Shown here piece by piece: positions 23,249 through 32,361 of a DNA stretch of 64,000 nucleotides. Numbering within the stretch: the stretch's first letter is position 1; each line of letters begins with the position of its first letter. The position numbers and the translations under genes were made by a program. The notes under the pieces are model-generated. The model was not told where the DNA came from, did not search any database, and was given only the letters and a program-made list of their open reading frames with translations. The stretch comes from Moheibacter lacus (GTDB taxonomy: Bacteria > Bacteroidota > Bacteroidia > Flavobacteriales > Weeksellaceae), in contig NZ_JACDZE010000001.1 in NCBI RefSeq assembly GCF_014042165.1, forward strand, positions 1,634,595-1,698,594, read 5' to 3'.

Positions 23249-23796
23249 TTCATCGTCGGGTCAGCCGGTGTATTAAGCCAAATGAGATGTTCACCACCCA
23301 ATTTTTTCATCTGCATCCGCCAAAGATTGTTGTCCCAGTCTTGAAATATATCCAAATCATCTTCAACGACGATCCAGGCATTTTCTTCAACTTCAGATTG
23401 CAATTGATTTTCTCCCCAACCACTATACCCTAAATAAAAGCGGATTTCGTCTTCTGTAATCAGATTTTGATTGATGGCATTTTTGACGTCTTCATATTCG
23501 CCAGACCAATAAAGTCCGTTTGAAATCGGTTCAGAATTCCGGATTAGATCTGGACGGTTGTGTAAATAATATAAATTTTGGGTTTCGACCGGTCCACCTT
23601 CATAAACGGTAAAATCAGACTCCAATTCAGAAACATATAAGTTTACGGAATGATTCAAAGGTTTGTTCAACATAAAACCTACAGAACCGGACTCGTTATG
23701 ATCAGTAATAAGTACAACAGACCGATTAAAAGTCAAATCATATAATGCCGGTTGGGCAATGAGTATATTTCCTTTTGTAATCGTTTTAATTTGCAC
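23245..23796 (-). CDS. YqgE/AlgH family protein
   Basis: 183 residues. Family motifs KGNILIAQPAL, FNRSVVLITDHNESGSVGFMLNKP, and YEGGPVETQNLYYLHNRPDL are all present, as is LGYSGWGENQLQSEV. A widespread cytoplasmic protein with unclear function. Convergent with the aminotransferase gene (4-bp overlap) and divergent from pdxH. Confidence 0.95.
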   Translation of the reverse strand: MQIKTITKGNILIAQPALYDLTFNRSVVLITDHNESGSVGFMLNKPLNHSVNLYVSELESDFTVYEGGPVETQNLYYLHNRPDLIRNSEPISNGLYWSGEYEDVKNAINQNLITEDEIRFYLGYSGWGENQLQSEVEENAWIVVEDDLDIFQDWDNNLWRMQMKKLGGEHLIWLNTPADPTMN

Positions 23797-23848
23797 TAAG
23801 TTTGAATTAAAATTGTTGTCTGTTTGATAAAGTTAAAAAAAAAATCCA

Positions 23849-24493
23849 ATGAAACAAGACTTAAGCGATAAAAGAAAGGACTATTCCCGAAATTTTATTG
23901 ATTTCTCCAATCTCCCTGAAAATCCTTTGGATATGTTCAATGATTGGTATGATTTTGCTACCCATTCAGATCAGATAGCCGAGCCTTATGCGATGAGTTT
24001 GGCTACTATAGGAGAGGATGGTTTTCCTCGGGGTCGAATTGTTTTGTTGCGTGAAGTCAATCATGATGGATTTATTTTTTATACCAATTATGATAGCCAG
24101 AAAGGGAAATCCATACTGGGGAACCAAAAAGTATGTTTGTCTTTTTTTTGGGACAAATTGGAACAACAAGTCATCATAAAAGGATTGGCAGAAAAAATAG
24201 AGGCACGAAAGTCGGATGATTATTTTCATAAACGTCCGGTAGAAAGTCAGATAGGCGCTCTGGTTTCATTGCAAAGTTCGGTGATAGCTATGGATGCTGA
24301 TTTAGGAGAAGAGGTAAAAAATTTAAGTCGGGAATATGCCGGAAAAGAAGTTCCAAGACCGGAAAACTGGGGTGGATATTTGGTGAAGCCGGTGGAAATA
24401 GAATTTTGGCAGGGCAGACCCAGCCGTTTGCATGATCGACTCCGATTTAGTTTAAATGAAGGTAACTGGAGAAAAGAACGATTGGCACCTTAA
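23849..24493 (+). CDS. pdxH: Pyridoxamine 5'-phosphate oxidase
   Basis: 214 residues. FMN enzyme that oxidises pyridoxamine or pyridoxine phosphate to PLP. Signatures are FPRGRIVLLREVNHDGFIFYTNYDSQKG (split here as RIVLLREV and FYTNYDSQKG), SQIGALVSLQSSVI and the C-terminal EFWQGRPSRLHDRLRF with the PLP-contacting RLHDR. Full length; its own terminator follows. Confidence 0.97.
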   Translation: MKQDLSDKRKDYSRNFIDFSNLPENPLDMFNDWYDFATHSDQIAEPYAMSLATIGEDGFPRGRIVLLREVNHDGFIFYTNYDSQKGKSILGNQKVCLSFFWDKLEQQVIIKGLAEKIEARKSDDYFHKRPVESQIGALVSLQSSVIAMDADLGEEVKNLSREYAGKEVPRPENWGGYLVKPVEIEFWQGRPSRLHDRLRFSLNEGNWRKERLAP

Positions 24494-24506
24494 AAAATTG
24501 GACAAA

Positions 24507-24535
24507 AAAAATCCTTTCATTTCGAAAGGATTTTT
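24507..24535. terminator. Bidirectional terminator between pdxH and HU genes
   Basis: AAAAATCCTTTC ... GAAAGGATTTTT arms with a short loop, between two convergent genes. Confidence 0.85.
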
Positions 24536-24552
24536 CATGAAATCATTAGGAT

Positions 24553-24837
24553 TTATTTTTTCTTTCCATCAACTGCAGAGGATAACTCTGATCCTGCTTT
24601 AAATTTAGCAACTGTTTTTGCAGCGATTTTGATAGTCTTTTTAGTTTGAGGGTTGATACCGTTTCTAGCACTTCTTTTTGAAGTTGAAAAAGTTCCAAAT
24701 CCAACCAAAGAAACTTTATCTCCTTTTTTCAAAGCCTTTGTTACACTTCCTGTAAATGAATCCAAAGCCTTTTTTGCCGCTGCTTTAGATATTCCGGCGT
24801 CAGCCGCCATCGCATCGATTAATTCTGATTTGTTCAT
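24553..24837 (-). CDS. hup: HU-family DNA-binding protein
   Basis: 94 residues, standard HU length. N-terminal helices [28 protein letters not shown] and the DNA-arm motif [28 protein letters not shown] (in pieces: [18 protein letters not shown]). Histone-like dimer that bends DNA non-specifically. It has its own TATATTTG promoter box, and is convergent with pdxH. Confidence 0.96.
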   Translation of the reverse strand: MNKSELIDAMAADAGISKAAAKKALDSFTGSVTKALKKGDKVSLVGFGTFSTSKRSARNGINPQTKKTIKIAAKTVAKFKAGSELSSAVDGKKK

Positions 24838-24871
24838 AATTTTAAAGATTTTATTAATTTAATTAGTATAA

Positions 24872-24879
24872 CAAATATA
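24872..24879 (-). promoter_or_regulatory. -7 box of the HU gene
   Basis: TATATTTG on the minus strand, an exact TAnnTTTG match, 34 nt upstream of the ATG. Confidence 0.6.
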
Positions 24880-24981
24880 GACGAATCCTTTATTTACGCA
24901 AGTTTTAGCCCAATAAAAATCACTTTTTTGTTGAAAAAACCGCCAAATTTGTTAATAACCACCATTGTTTCTGCTTGTATT

Positions 24982-25932
24982 TCAGATGTTTTCGTTCAAA
25001 ATCCAGCCTTCCTTGTCCTGTAGGCCATTGATGAAATCACGGTCAGATAGTCTTCTTTTTCCTTCAATTTGAAGTGCTTGAACATAATAATTTCCTTCTT
25101 TTAATTGAATTTTTATTTGGTTGTTTTCAAAAGAAATGGAGTTCAAATTTCCATTGGGATTGGATGCCTTTTCAAATCGGCCTTTGTAAATTTTGACGAA
25201 TTTATTTTCTCCATCTTTTGAGAAAAAGGTCCAAGCGACCGGATAAGGACTCAAACCTCTGATTTTATTGTGAATGTTTTCTAACGATTCCTCCCAATTA
25301 ATTTTACAATCTTCTTTGAAAATTTTTGGAGCAGCTTTCAGGATTCCTAAATTTTCTTGCGGCAAAGGTTGAATTGAATTGGTTTCCAACCCATTTAAAG
25401 TTTGGATGATGGTTTTTTTACCAATTTCAGCCAATTGATCATGCAAAGTTCCGGCATCATCTTCGGTCGTTATTTCAACTTTTTCTTTCAATAAAATATT
25501 TCCCGTATCGATTTTCTCATCGATTAAAAATGTGGTAACTCCCGTTTCTGTTTCACCGTTGATGATCGCCCAATTGATCGGTGCAGCACCACGATACTGA
25601 GGTAGGAGAGAGGCATGAAGGTTAAAAGTTCCTTTTTTCGGAATCTGCCAAACTTCTTTAGGCAACATGCGGAAAGCAACTACCACAAAACAATCTGCAT
25701 TTAAAGATTGAAGTTCAGTCAGAAACTCCGGGTTTTTTAGTTTTTCAGGTTGAAGTAATTTTAAGTTTTTTTCAATTGCCAATTTCGCAACAGCAGACTG
25801 CGCCAGTTTTTGTCCGCGACCGGCAGGTTTGTCCGGAACAGTAATTACACCGACAACTTCATGTTTGCTATTTAAAATTTCTTCCAGACAAATCGCCGCA
25901 AATTCGGGCGTTCCCATAAAAACTACTTTCAT
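24982..25932 (-). CDS. fmt: Methionyl-tRNA formyltransferase
   Basis: 316 residues; formylates initiator Met-tRNA. The formyl-THF fold start MKVVFMGTPEFAA, the SLLPQYRGAAPINWAI signature and the catalytic Asn/His/Asp region around NLHASLLP and TGVTTFLIDEKIDTGNIL are present, with the C-terminal tRNA-binding barrel. It lies downstream of recQ on the same strand with a 93-nt gap. Confidence 0.97.
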   Translation of the reverse strand: MKVVFMGTPEFAAICLEEILNSKHEVVGVITVPDKPAGRGQKLAQSAVAKLAIEKNLKLLQPEKLKNPEFLTELQSLNADCFVVVAFRMLPKEVWQIPKKGTFNLHASLLPQYRGAAPINWAIINGETETGVTTFLIDEKIDTGNILLKEKVEITTEDDAGTLHDQLAEIGKKTIIQTLNGLETNSIQPLPQENLGILKAAPKIFKEDCKINWEESLENIHNKIRGLSPYPVAWTFFSKDGENKFVKIYKGRFEKASNPNGNLNSISFENNQIKIQLKEGNYYVQALQIEGKRRLSDRDFINGLQDKEGWILNENI

Positions 25933-26025
25933 GTGTTAATGTTTATTGATTTTTTTGGTCACAAGGAACACCCAAATTAACATTCCGTTGTGTGATATAA
26001 GTTTAATCATGGGTGTTTCATCTGT

Positions 26026-27900
26026 TTATTTTTTCACTGTTTGGTAACGATCTATGCCTTGATTTTCAATGATATTTTCATCTGATAGACGCTGTAAATT
26101 CCCCAAAACCAATTCTCTGGGCGAATGTACAAAATGAAGAAGGATTTCTTGGGTGGTTTTTGGCGTTTCATCTAAAAATTTCAACAGAGATTTTTCATCC
26201 AAATTGGGTTTTTCTTTTTGGCAAACATCGCATTTACCACAATTTTTCTTTGGTTTTTCTCCGAAATAGCGCAATATCAATTTTTCTCTGCAGATTTCGG
26301 TTTGCGAAGCATAGTAGATTATGTCTTGAAGCCTTTTCCATTGCGCAATCTGCAGATTTTCAAAGTCTTTCCAAATTTTATTTTTCAAATAGTCTGACTC
26401 TCTTGGACGTAAAAATACTACATTTTGTAGGTCACGACTCCGGTAATGCAAATAGCCAGATTCGCTCAATTTTTGCAATGTTTTTTTGATTTTTTTGACC
26501 GGTTTTTGAAGTTCTTGCGCGATCTGAAATTCGCTGATGGATATTTCTTGAGAAAGAATTCCCGGATGTTTGCGAACCAGAAATTCGGCAATTCTGGTTT
26601 CGATAGATTTAGAAAACTGTGCGTAAGCAGGATTGGCATTCAATTGAACGGTACTATAATTGACCTTTTTTTGGAAGATGATGATTTCTTTTCTTTCCAG
26701 AAAATCCAAAACTTTCATGGATTTCATCTTATCCAATTTGAATTTTTTAACAAACATTGCGAATTGGAATTCCAATTTCCCTTCCGGTCGTTCATTTTCT
26801 CCAATCTCAAAATAATTATAAAATTTCCGACCAATTTGTTCAAATTCTTCCCGTGTCGGAAGACCGGATTTAAATATTTTTTCAGACTCTTCAGCAGCAT
26901 AAGGTTGCAAAAACAAAACGGCTTCTGCATTTTTCCCATCACGACCTGCTCTTCCTGCTTCCTGAACATAAGCTTCCAGACTCGAAGGCAAATCCATGTG
27001 GACAACCGTTCTGACATTGGGTTTGTCGATTCCCATCCCAAACGCATTGGTCGAAACGATGATTTGTTGGTTGCTTTTGGTCCAAATTTCTTGTTTTTTT
27101 ATTTTTTCATCATTGGGAAGTTTGGCATGAAAGAAATCGGCATCAATTTCTCTGGATTTTAAAAATTCTGAGAGTGAAAAAGTCTGTTTTCTCGTTCGGG
27201 AGAAAACGATGCCCGAACCGGGATTTTTTTTAAGTTCCAATTCCAATTCATCCAATTCGTTTTGAGAACTTTGGACTTTATAAACCAAATTTTCTCTTTT
27301 TAATGTGCTTTTGAAAAGATTTGGTTTTTTTAAATGCAAGGCCGAAATGATTTCTTCCTGTGTTTTGGGTGGTGCTGTCGCTGTTAAAGCCAATAAATTG
27401 ACCTTAGGAAATAATTCTCTTATTTTGTTGATTTTCAAATAGGAAGGACGGAAGTCATGTCCCCATTGCGCAATGCAATGCGCTTCGTCTATCGCTATTA
27501 AACTGATTTTCAATTCGAGGAGATTTAGCATAAATTTTCTGCTCAATAATCTTTCCGGGGCGACATACAGTAACTTTATCTGCTTTAGTTGGCATTTTGC
27601 AAAAACGACTGCGATTTCATCCTGATTTAATTGGGAACTGATGGAAGCCGCTCCTATCCCGATTTGATTCAACTGCTGAACTTGGTCCTTCATCAAGGCG
27701 ATTAAAGGTGAAATCACCAAAGTGATTCCATCCAAAAGTACAGCCGGAATCTGATAACAAACAGATTTACCACCTCCGGTCGGTAAAATCGCCAATGTAT
27801 CTTTTCCATCCAAAACAGAATCGATGATTTCTCTTTGCGGATATTTAAAATCTGCATAACCCCAATATTTTTGTAATATTTCTTGCGTGTTTGCCACCAA
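26026..27900 (-). CDS. recQ: ATP-dependent DNA helicase RecQ
   Basis: 624 residues. Superfamily 2 helicase with Walker A LPTGGGKSVCYQ, DEAH box AIDEAHCIAQWGHDFRP, motif V/VI STNAFGMGIDKPNVRTVVHMDLP and QEAGRAGRDG, and the RQC zinc-binding cysteines (CREKLILRYFG ... CGKCDVCQ). The C-terminal end is short, with no obvious HRDC domain, as in many Bacteroidota RecQ2-type proteins. Recombination and fork repair role known from the family. A long antisense frame here is a shadow. Confidence 0.96.
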   Translation of the reverse strand: MVANTQEILQKYWGYADFKYPQREIIDSVLDGKDTLAILPTGGGKSVCYQIPAVLLDGITLVISPLIALMKDQVQQLNQIGIGAASISSQLNQDEIAVVFAKCQLKQIKLLYVAPERLLSRKFMLNLLELKISLIAIDEAHCIAQWGHDFRPSYLKINKIRELFPKVNLLALTATAPPKTQEEIISALHLKKPNLFKSTLKRENLVYKVQSSQNELDELELELKKNPGSGIVFSRTRKQTFSLSEFLKSREIDADFFHAKLPNDEKIKKQEIWTKSNQQIIVSTNAFGMGIDKPNVRTVVHMDLPSSLEAYVQEAGRAGRDGKNAEAVLFLQPYAAEESEKIFKSGLPTREEFEQIGRKFYNYFEIGENERPEGKLEFQFAMFVKKFKLDKMKSMKVLDFLERKEIIIFQKKVNYSTVQLNANPAYAQFSKSIETRIAEFLVRKHPGILSQEISISEFQIAQELQKPVKKIKKTLQKLSESGYLHYRSRDLQNVVFLRPRESDYLKNKIWKDFENLQIAQWKRLQDIIYYASQTEICREKLILRYFGEKPKKNCGKCDVCQKEKPNLDEKSLLKFLDETPKTTQEILLHFVHSPRELVLGNLQRLSDENIIENQGIDRYQTVKK

Positions 27901-27965
27901 AAGGGATTTTTGTAAAAATACAAAAGGAAAAGGAATTGATTAATATTTTTTATATTTAGTTTTCT

Positions 27966-28454
27966 ATGGACAAAATTCTATTTCATGAGAAACAAAGGTT
28001 CAACCAATGGTGGATGTGGGGACTTTTGTTGTTGGTTAGTTTTGTGATTTTTAGGCCGATTTATGAGGCGATTTCTGAAAATAAAGCCATGAGTTCAGAT
28101 CAATGGATTGGTTTGATTATTTTGGTTGTTGTGTTGATTTTATTTTTTTTAATCAGACTTGAAACCAAAATCCAAACTGAGGGAATTTATGTGAAATTCT
28201 TTCCTTTTTTGCCTCAATTTCGTTTTTATCCTTGGGAAGGAATTGAGATAGTCCAGTTAAGGAAATATTCGGCTTTGAAAGAATTTGGCGGATGGGGAAT
28301 CAGGTTTGGTAGAGGAGGAACAGCTTTTAATGTAAAAGGAAATATAGGATTGCAATTGAAATTTAAAAATGGGAATGCACTCTTAATCGGAACCCAAAAG
28401 CCGGAAGAATTGCAAAGGGTTTTGGCGGATTTGAATTTACCTAAATCCTCTTGA
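27966..28454 (+). CDS. Membrane protein with PH-like domain, unknown function
   Basis: 162 residues. Two transmembrane segments (WWMWGLLLLVSFVIFRPIY and GLIILVVVLILFFLI) are followed by an about 90-residue beta-rich cytoplasmic part (TKIQTEGIYVKFFPFLPQ ... NALLIGTQKPEELQRVL) resembling bacterial PH-type domains. No named family. It lies between divergent recQ and convergent response-regulator genes (four bases away). Confidence 0.75.
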   Translation: MDKILFHEKQRFNQWWMWGLLLLVSFVIFRPIYEAISENKAMSSDQWIGLIILVVVLILFFLIRLETKIQTEGIYVKFFPFLPQFRFYPWEGIEIVQLRKYSALKEFGGWGIRFGRGGTAFNVKGNIGLQLKFKNGNALLIGTQKPEELQRVLADLNLPKSS

Positions 28455-28458
28455 ATTT

Positions 28459-29055
28459 TTATATCCAACGATTTTCTACAGCCAATGAAATAAGTTCGAT
28501 CATATTTTTGGACGCGGTTTTTCTGAAGATATTTTTTCGATGCGTGGAAACGGTTAATGGGCTGATGTTGAGTTCTTCAGCGATTTCTTCTGATGTTTTA
28601 CTTTGGCTGAGTAATTTGATGATTTCCAGTTCTCTTTTTCCTAGTTTGATGTCGGATTGAATTTTTTCGGGATTATGGATAAATTTCTTTTTGGAATGTA
28701 GCAATGCCATTTTGATGGTTAAAAACAATTGTTCGTTGTGAAAAGGTTTGATCAAAAAGGCATAAGGCTGTTCATTTCCGGCGCGGGAAATGATTTCTCG
28801 GTTGCTATAAGCCGTTAAGAAAATAACTGGAATAGAAGGTTTTAAATTTAATTTTGAAATCAAATGGATGCCGTCAATCTCATGTTCCAAATTGATGTCG
28901 GTCAAAACCAGTTGAAAATCAATTTCCTGCGATAGGCCGATGGCGATTTCGGGTGAAGTTGCGATTTCTGCTGAGAAATTCTGGCTCTCCAGTTGTATTT
29001 TCAAGTTGTTTGCGATGATGATTTCATCTTCAATTATCAAAATTTTTTCTTTCAT
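28459..29055 (-). CDS. Response regulator, NarL/LuxR-type
   Basis: 198 residues. Receiver domain 1-120 with the acidic pocket DE (residues 9-10), the phospho-acceptor Asp in VLTDINLEHEIDG (about residue 53) and Lys in LIKPFHNEQLF. C-terminal GerE helix-turn-helix KLGKRELEIIKLLSQSKTSEEIAEELNIS (in pieces KRELEIIKLL, SPLTVSTHRKNIF). It follows the sensor kinase by 43 nt. The NarL-type 7-2-7 palindrome in the kinase promoter and at 10535 is its likely binding site (inference). Confidence 0.93.
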   Translation of the reverse strand: MKEKILIIEDEIIIANNLKIQLESQNFSAEIATSPEIAIGLSQEIDFQLVLTDINLEHEIDGIHLISKLNLKPSIPVIFLTAYSNREIISRAGNEQPYAFLIKPFHNEQLFLTIKMALLHSKKKFIHNPEKIQSDIKLGKRELEIIKLLSQSKTSEEIAEELNISPLTVSTHRKNIFRKTASKNMIELISLAVENRWI

Positions 29056-29098
29056 ACTTTTAGAGTTTTTCTAATTAACTCAAATCGGATTCTTGTTC

Positions 29099-32000
29099 TT
29101 ATTCCTTTTTTGAAATGATGATTTTCACTAAACTTCCTTCTTTATTTTCAATTTTCACTTCGCCATTTAATTGTTTTACTAAAGTGAAAATTAAATTTAA
29201 TCCTTTGCTGGAGTGCAAATCTTTGGTTTCCGGTTGAAATCCAATTCCATTGTCATGGTAAATCAAAACCAATTCACTTTCGTTTTGGTAACCTGAAATT
29301 CGGATTTTCTTGTCGGTATTTTTGTGTTGAAAAGCATGTTTAATGGAATTGGTTACCAATTCATTAAATATCAATCCGAGATACGTAATGCGTTTGGTCG
29401 GAAAATCAAATGGTGGAAGTTCAAATTTTGTTTCAATTTTTTGACCGGAAAACAAGAGAATTTCCCTGATGAGTTCTTCAATGAATTCTGAAGTTTGAAT
29501 TTTTTCATTGTCTTCTTTATTCAACAAATCATGAACTTTGGCGACGGTGTAAACTCTTGATTGTAATAGTTTTAGCTTTTCCTGAATTTCTTTATTTTCT
29601 ATATCAAATGATTGTAAATCAATCAGGCTCGTGATCAATTGTAGGTTGTTTTTTACACGGTGGTTCAGCTCTTGCATTAAAAAGCTGATGTTTTCTTGTT
29701 GTTTTTTTGAGGTTGCCAGAGATTCGTTGAGTGCAGCATTGGATTGGTTCAATTCTTCCGTTCTGTTTTCAACCATTTTGACCAATCTTCGATTTGTCCT
29801 TTTTTGTTGTAAATTTTTGACATAAAAAATCAAACCGATGAGGGAAATGATGGACATTAAAGCCAATATTTTGAACCAAGTGGTTTGGTACCAAGGAGAA
29901 TTGATGATGATGACTTTTTGGTCAGTTTTTCCCCAAAGCAGTTCATTGTTACTGCCCATGACTTTAAATATATAGGTTCCCGGATTTAAATTGGTGTAAG
30001 TGGTTGATTTTTCTTTGGTTTCAGGACGCCATTGGTCATCAAATCCTTCCAAGATGAAACGGTATCGGTTTTTTTCTGAACGAAGGAAATTCAGACTGAT
30101 AAAATCAAATGTGATCACATTTTCGTTGTGTGAAAAATAAAGCGTATCTGAATAAAGGATGTTTTGATTGATGGATTTTCCAAATAATTTGATGTCCTCT
30201 ACGTGTGTTGAACCTATTTTTTTATTGACCTGGACTTTTTCTGGTCTTATGATGTTGAAGCCATTCATGCCGCCGAAATAAAAATTTCCTGATTCATCTT
30301 TATAGGCTGCTTTTCCATTAAATTCATTGTTTTGAAGACCATCTTCTTCTGTGTAATTTTTAAATTGGTTAGTATTTGGATCATATACTGAAAGGCCAAA
30401 ATTGGTAGAAACCCAAACTTGATCTACATCATCTACCAGTAATCCGTAAATAAAATCATTGGGCAAACCATTTTGGCGGAACCATTTGGTGACGGTATTT
30501 TTTTCTGGGTCGATTTTACTAATTCCTTTTGCAGTCCCTACCCAAATTTTGCCTTTGCTGTCTTCAGAAATTGCAAAAACGCGTGGATTGGATAGATTGC
30601 CATAATATTTCACGTTTTTTCCTACTAAATGATACAATCCTTCATCGCTTCCTATCCAAATTCCGCCTTTTCGGTCGATGTAACTCGTGCGTGAACGAAT
30701 GAGGTTTTTCCCATCGATGAAGACGGGTTGGGTTTTCCCGGAGTTGAGATCCATTTCAAAGATTCCGTTGGACCAAGTATGGATCCAGAGTTTTTCTTCT
30801 GAAATGAAAGTAAGTTGGATCACGTCTTTGTCCTTAAAAGTAGTTGGGATTTTGATGAATTGATCCTTTCTTTCATCATACCTGACCAGACCTTCTTCAA
30901 ATCCACCTGCCCAAATACGACCTTGATGGTCTTGTGCAATGGTGTATTCCAAATTATCGGTTCGGTACAATTGATAAGTTTTAGTTTTGAGATTATATTT
31001 GGCAAAACCAAGTTCTGTCGCCATCCAAAGATTATCGTCTTTTCTTAAAAAATTAAATATGCTGATAAAATCCTTTTTCGGAGAATTTTTAACGTTAATT
31101 CTCAAAGGTGAAAACTTTTTATGAAGTGGATGATAATATAAAATTCCTTTTGTTTCGGTTCCAAAAAATGTTCCTCCCAGCGAATCTTTTTTTATGCTCA
31201 AAATCACAGCTTCAATTTCCTGATTGGAGAAATCTTTAAAATGAATTTCTTCTAAATCTCTGAAATTGGATAGAAAATAATTATGATTCAGACCTCCGAC
31301 AAATACTTGATTTTCATTCCATTTGTATAAACTTTTCACATAAATATCATGGAGTTTGATCAATTTTTCTTCAGCGATGATGTATTGATAAAGTCCTAGA
31401 TTGGTTCCAATTAAAATACGGTGAGGATTGACTTGTAAGATGGAGTTGATCTGATGGTTTTTCAGCGAATGAAATGCCTCGTCGGTAAAGACTTTTGATG
31501 CTTTTTCATCGTACCGATAAACTCCGCTGATGTTTGTTCCGATTAAATATTGGTTTTGATGAATGGGGGCTAGGGTTGTAACGAAGTCATTTATAAGGAT
31601 GTCCGGTACTTTTAGCGTTTTTATGGTTTTGGATTTTCGATTGATGGTAAAAATATGACCAACTGCACCGGCTATGATATTTTCTTTACTGGCGGTGAGG
31701 GCATAAGTGAATTTGATGAATTCGTTTGGGTTTTTATAGCGTTCGAAGTTTAGGAATCGGTTTTCTTTAGGTAAATAAGCGTTAACAGAATTCGTATTGG
31801 TCGCTATCCATAAAGTATCGTTCAGAAAAAGCAATGAGCGGATGTGATCATCTTTTAAATCATTTGGTTTGTTGCCAGAAAAAAAAACTTTGAATACATT
31901 TCCATTGTACCGGTTCAATCCATTTTGGGTGCCGGCCCAGAGATATCCTTTTTGGTCAAAATCCATCGAAGAAACACCTAATTGTGACAATCCATCTTGC

Positions 32001-32101
32001 TGCGCCATTACTTTTACAGTCAAAGTTTCCTGCGAATGGATTTGGATGGAAATAAATAATCCCAGTGCCACTAAAAGTCTTTTTTGAATAGAAATTTTCA
32101 C
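29099..32101 (-). CDS. Sensor histidine kinase with two-component propellers and Y_Y_Y domain
   Basis: About 1000 residues. The GTG at 32101 gives a normal signal peptide (MKISIQKRLLVALGLFISIQ); a TTG at 32179 in the same frame would add 26 residues. The periplasmic part holds many Reg_prop repeats (e.g. GLSQLGVSSMDFDQKGYLWAGTQNGLNRY, split as DQKGYLWAGTQNGLNRY) forming two propellers, then a Y_Y_Y domain (RYRFILEGFDDQWR). A transmembrane helix (ILALMSIISLIGLIFYV) leads to a HisKA_2-type kinase with phospho-His in QELNHRVKNNLQLI and ATP-binding N box NELVTNSIKHAF. Such sensors often monitor extracellular polysaccharides; the ligand here is unknown. The kinase and regulator form an operon. Confidence 0.93.
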   Translation of the reverse strand: MKISIQKRLLVALGLFISIQIHSQETLTVKVMAQQDGLSQLGVSSMDFDQKGYLWAGTQNGLNRYNGNVFKVFFSGNKPNDLKDDHIRSLLFLNDTLWIATNTNSVNAYLPKENRFLNFERYKNPNEFIKFTYALTASKENIIAGAVGHIFTINRKSKTIKTLKVPDILINDFVTTLAPIHQNQYLIGTNISGVYRYDEKASKVFTDEAFHSLKNHQINSILQVNPHRILIGTNLGLYQYIIAEEKLIKLHDIYVKSLYKWNENQVFVGGLNHNYFLSNFRDLEEIHFKDFSNQEIEAVILSIKKDSLGGTFFGTETKGILYYHPLHKKFSPLRINVKNSPKKDFISIFNFLRKDDNLWMATELGFAKYNLKTKTYQLYRTDNLEYTIAQDHQGRIWAGGFEEGLVRYDERKDQFIKIPTTFKDKDVIQLTFISEEKLWIHTWSNGIFEMDLNSGKTQPVFIDGKNLIRSRTSYIDRKGGIWIGSDEGLYHLVGKNVKYYGNLSNPRVFAISEDSKGKIWVGTAKGISKIDPEKNTVTKWFRQNGLPNDFIYGLLVDDVDQVWVSTNFGLSVYDPNTNQFKNYTEEDGLQNNEFNGKAAYKDESGNFYFGGMNGFNIIRPEKVQVNKKIGSTHVEDIKLFGKSINQNILYSDTLYFSHNENVITFDFISLNFLRSEKNRYRFILEGFDDQWRPETKEKSTTYTNLNPGTYIFKVMGSNNELLWGKTDQKVIIINSPWYQTTWFKILALMSIISLIGLIFYVKNLQQKRTNRRLVKMVENRTEELNQSNAALNESLATSKKQQENISFLMQELNHRVKNNLQLITSLIDLQSFDIENKEIQEKLKLLQSRVYTVAKVHDLLNKEDNEKIQTSEFIEELIREILLFSGQKIETKFELPPFDFPTKRITYLGLIFNELVTNSIKHAFQHKNTDKKIRISGYQNESELVLIYHDNGIGFQPETKDLHSSKGLNLIFTLVKQLNGEVKIENKEGSLVKIIISKKE

Positions 32102-32237
32102 GGATTCCGAATTTATAAACTTTGAATTTGAATTCCTAAAAAAAATTAAGCTGAAAAAGCAGTTGCGCTTTTCCAGCAAAATTCATATTTCAATTTTAGT
32201 AAACAGGGAAGGTTAAGTCATTTACTCTTTTATATGG

Positions 32238-32245
32238 TAAAAATA
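32238..32245 (-). promoter_or_regulatory. -7 box of the kinase/regulator operon
   Basis: TATTTTTA (one off TAnnTTTG), 18 nt downstream of the palindrome at 32264-32289. The equivalent box at 10509-10516 reads TATTTTTG at identical spacing. Confidence 0.55.
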
Positions 32246-32263
32246 AGTTCGATCTATAAATGA

Positions 32264-32289
32264 AAAAATACCCTGTGCAGGGTATTTTT
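32264..32289. promoter_or_regulatory. NarL-type operator palindrome at the kinase/regulator promoter
   Basis: AAAAATACCCTG-TG-CAGGGTATTTTT, a perfect 12-bp dyad. The arms are the same as those at 10535-10560 but the central six bases differ. TACCC-N6-GGGTA equals the 7-2-7 layout of NarL sites. It could instead terminate the upstream ALDH gene, but the other copy lies in a divergent promoter where a terminator makes no sense. Confidence 0.7.
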
Positions 32290-32361
32290 AAGGTTGAAAT
32301 GATCTGCCAGACTTTAATAGTTGACGGATGTTATTTCGTATTTACTAATTCAAACTTAGAA

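Noticed and set aside
26446-27162. Long plus-strand frame (238 codons) opposite recQ
   Set aside because: Shadow of recQ codon usage: Phe/Arg-rich text without motifs, and recQ on the other strand has all helicase motifs.
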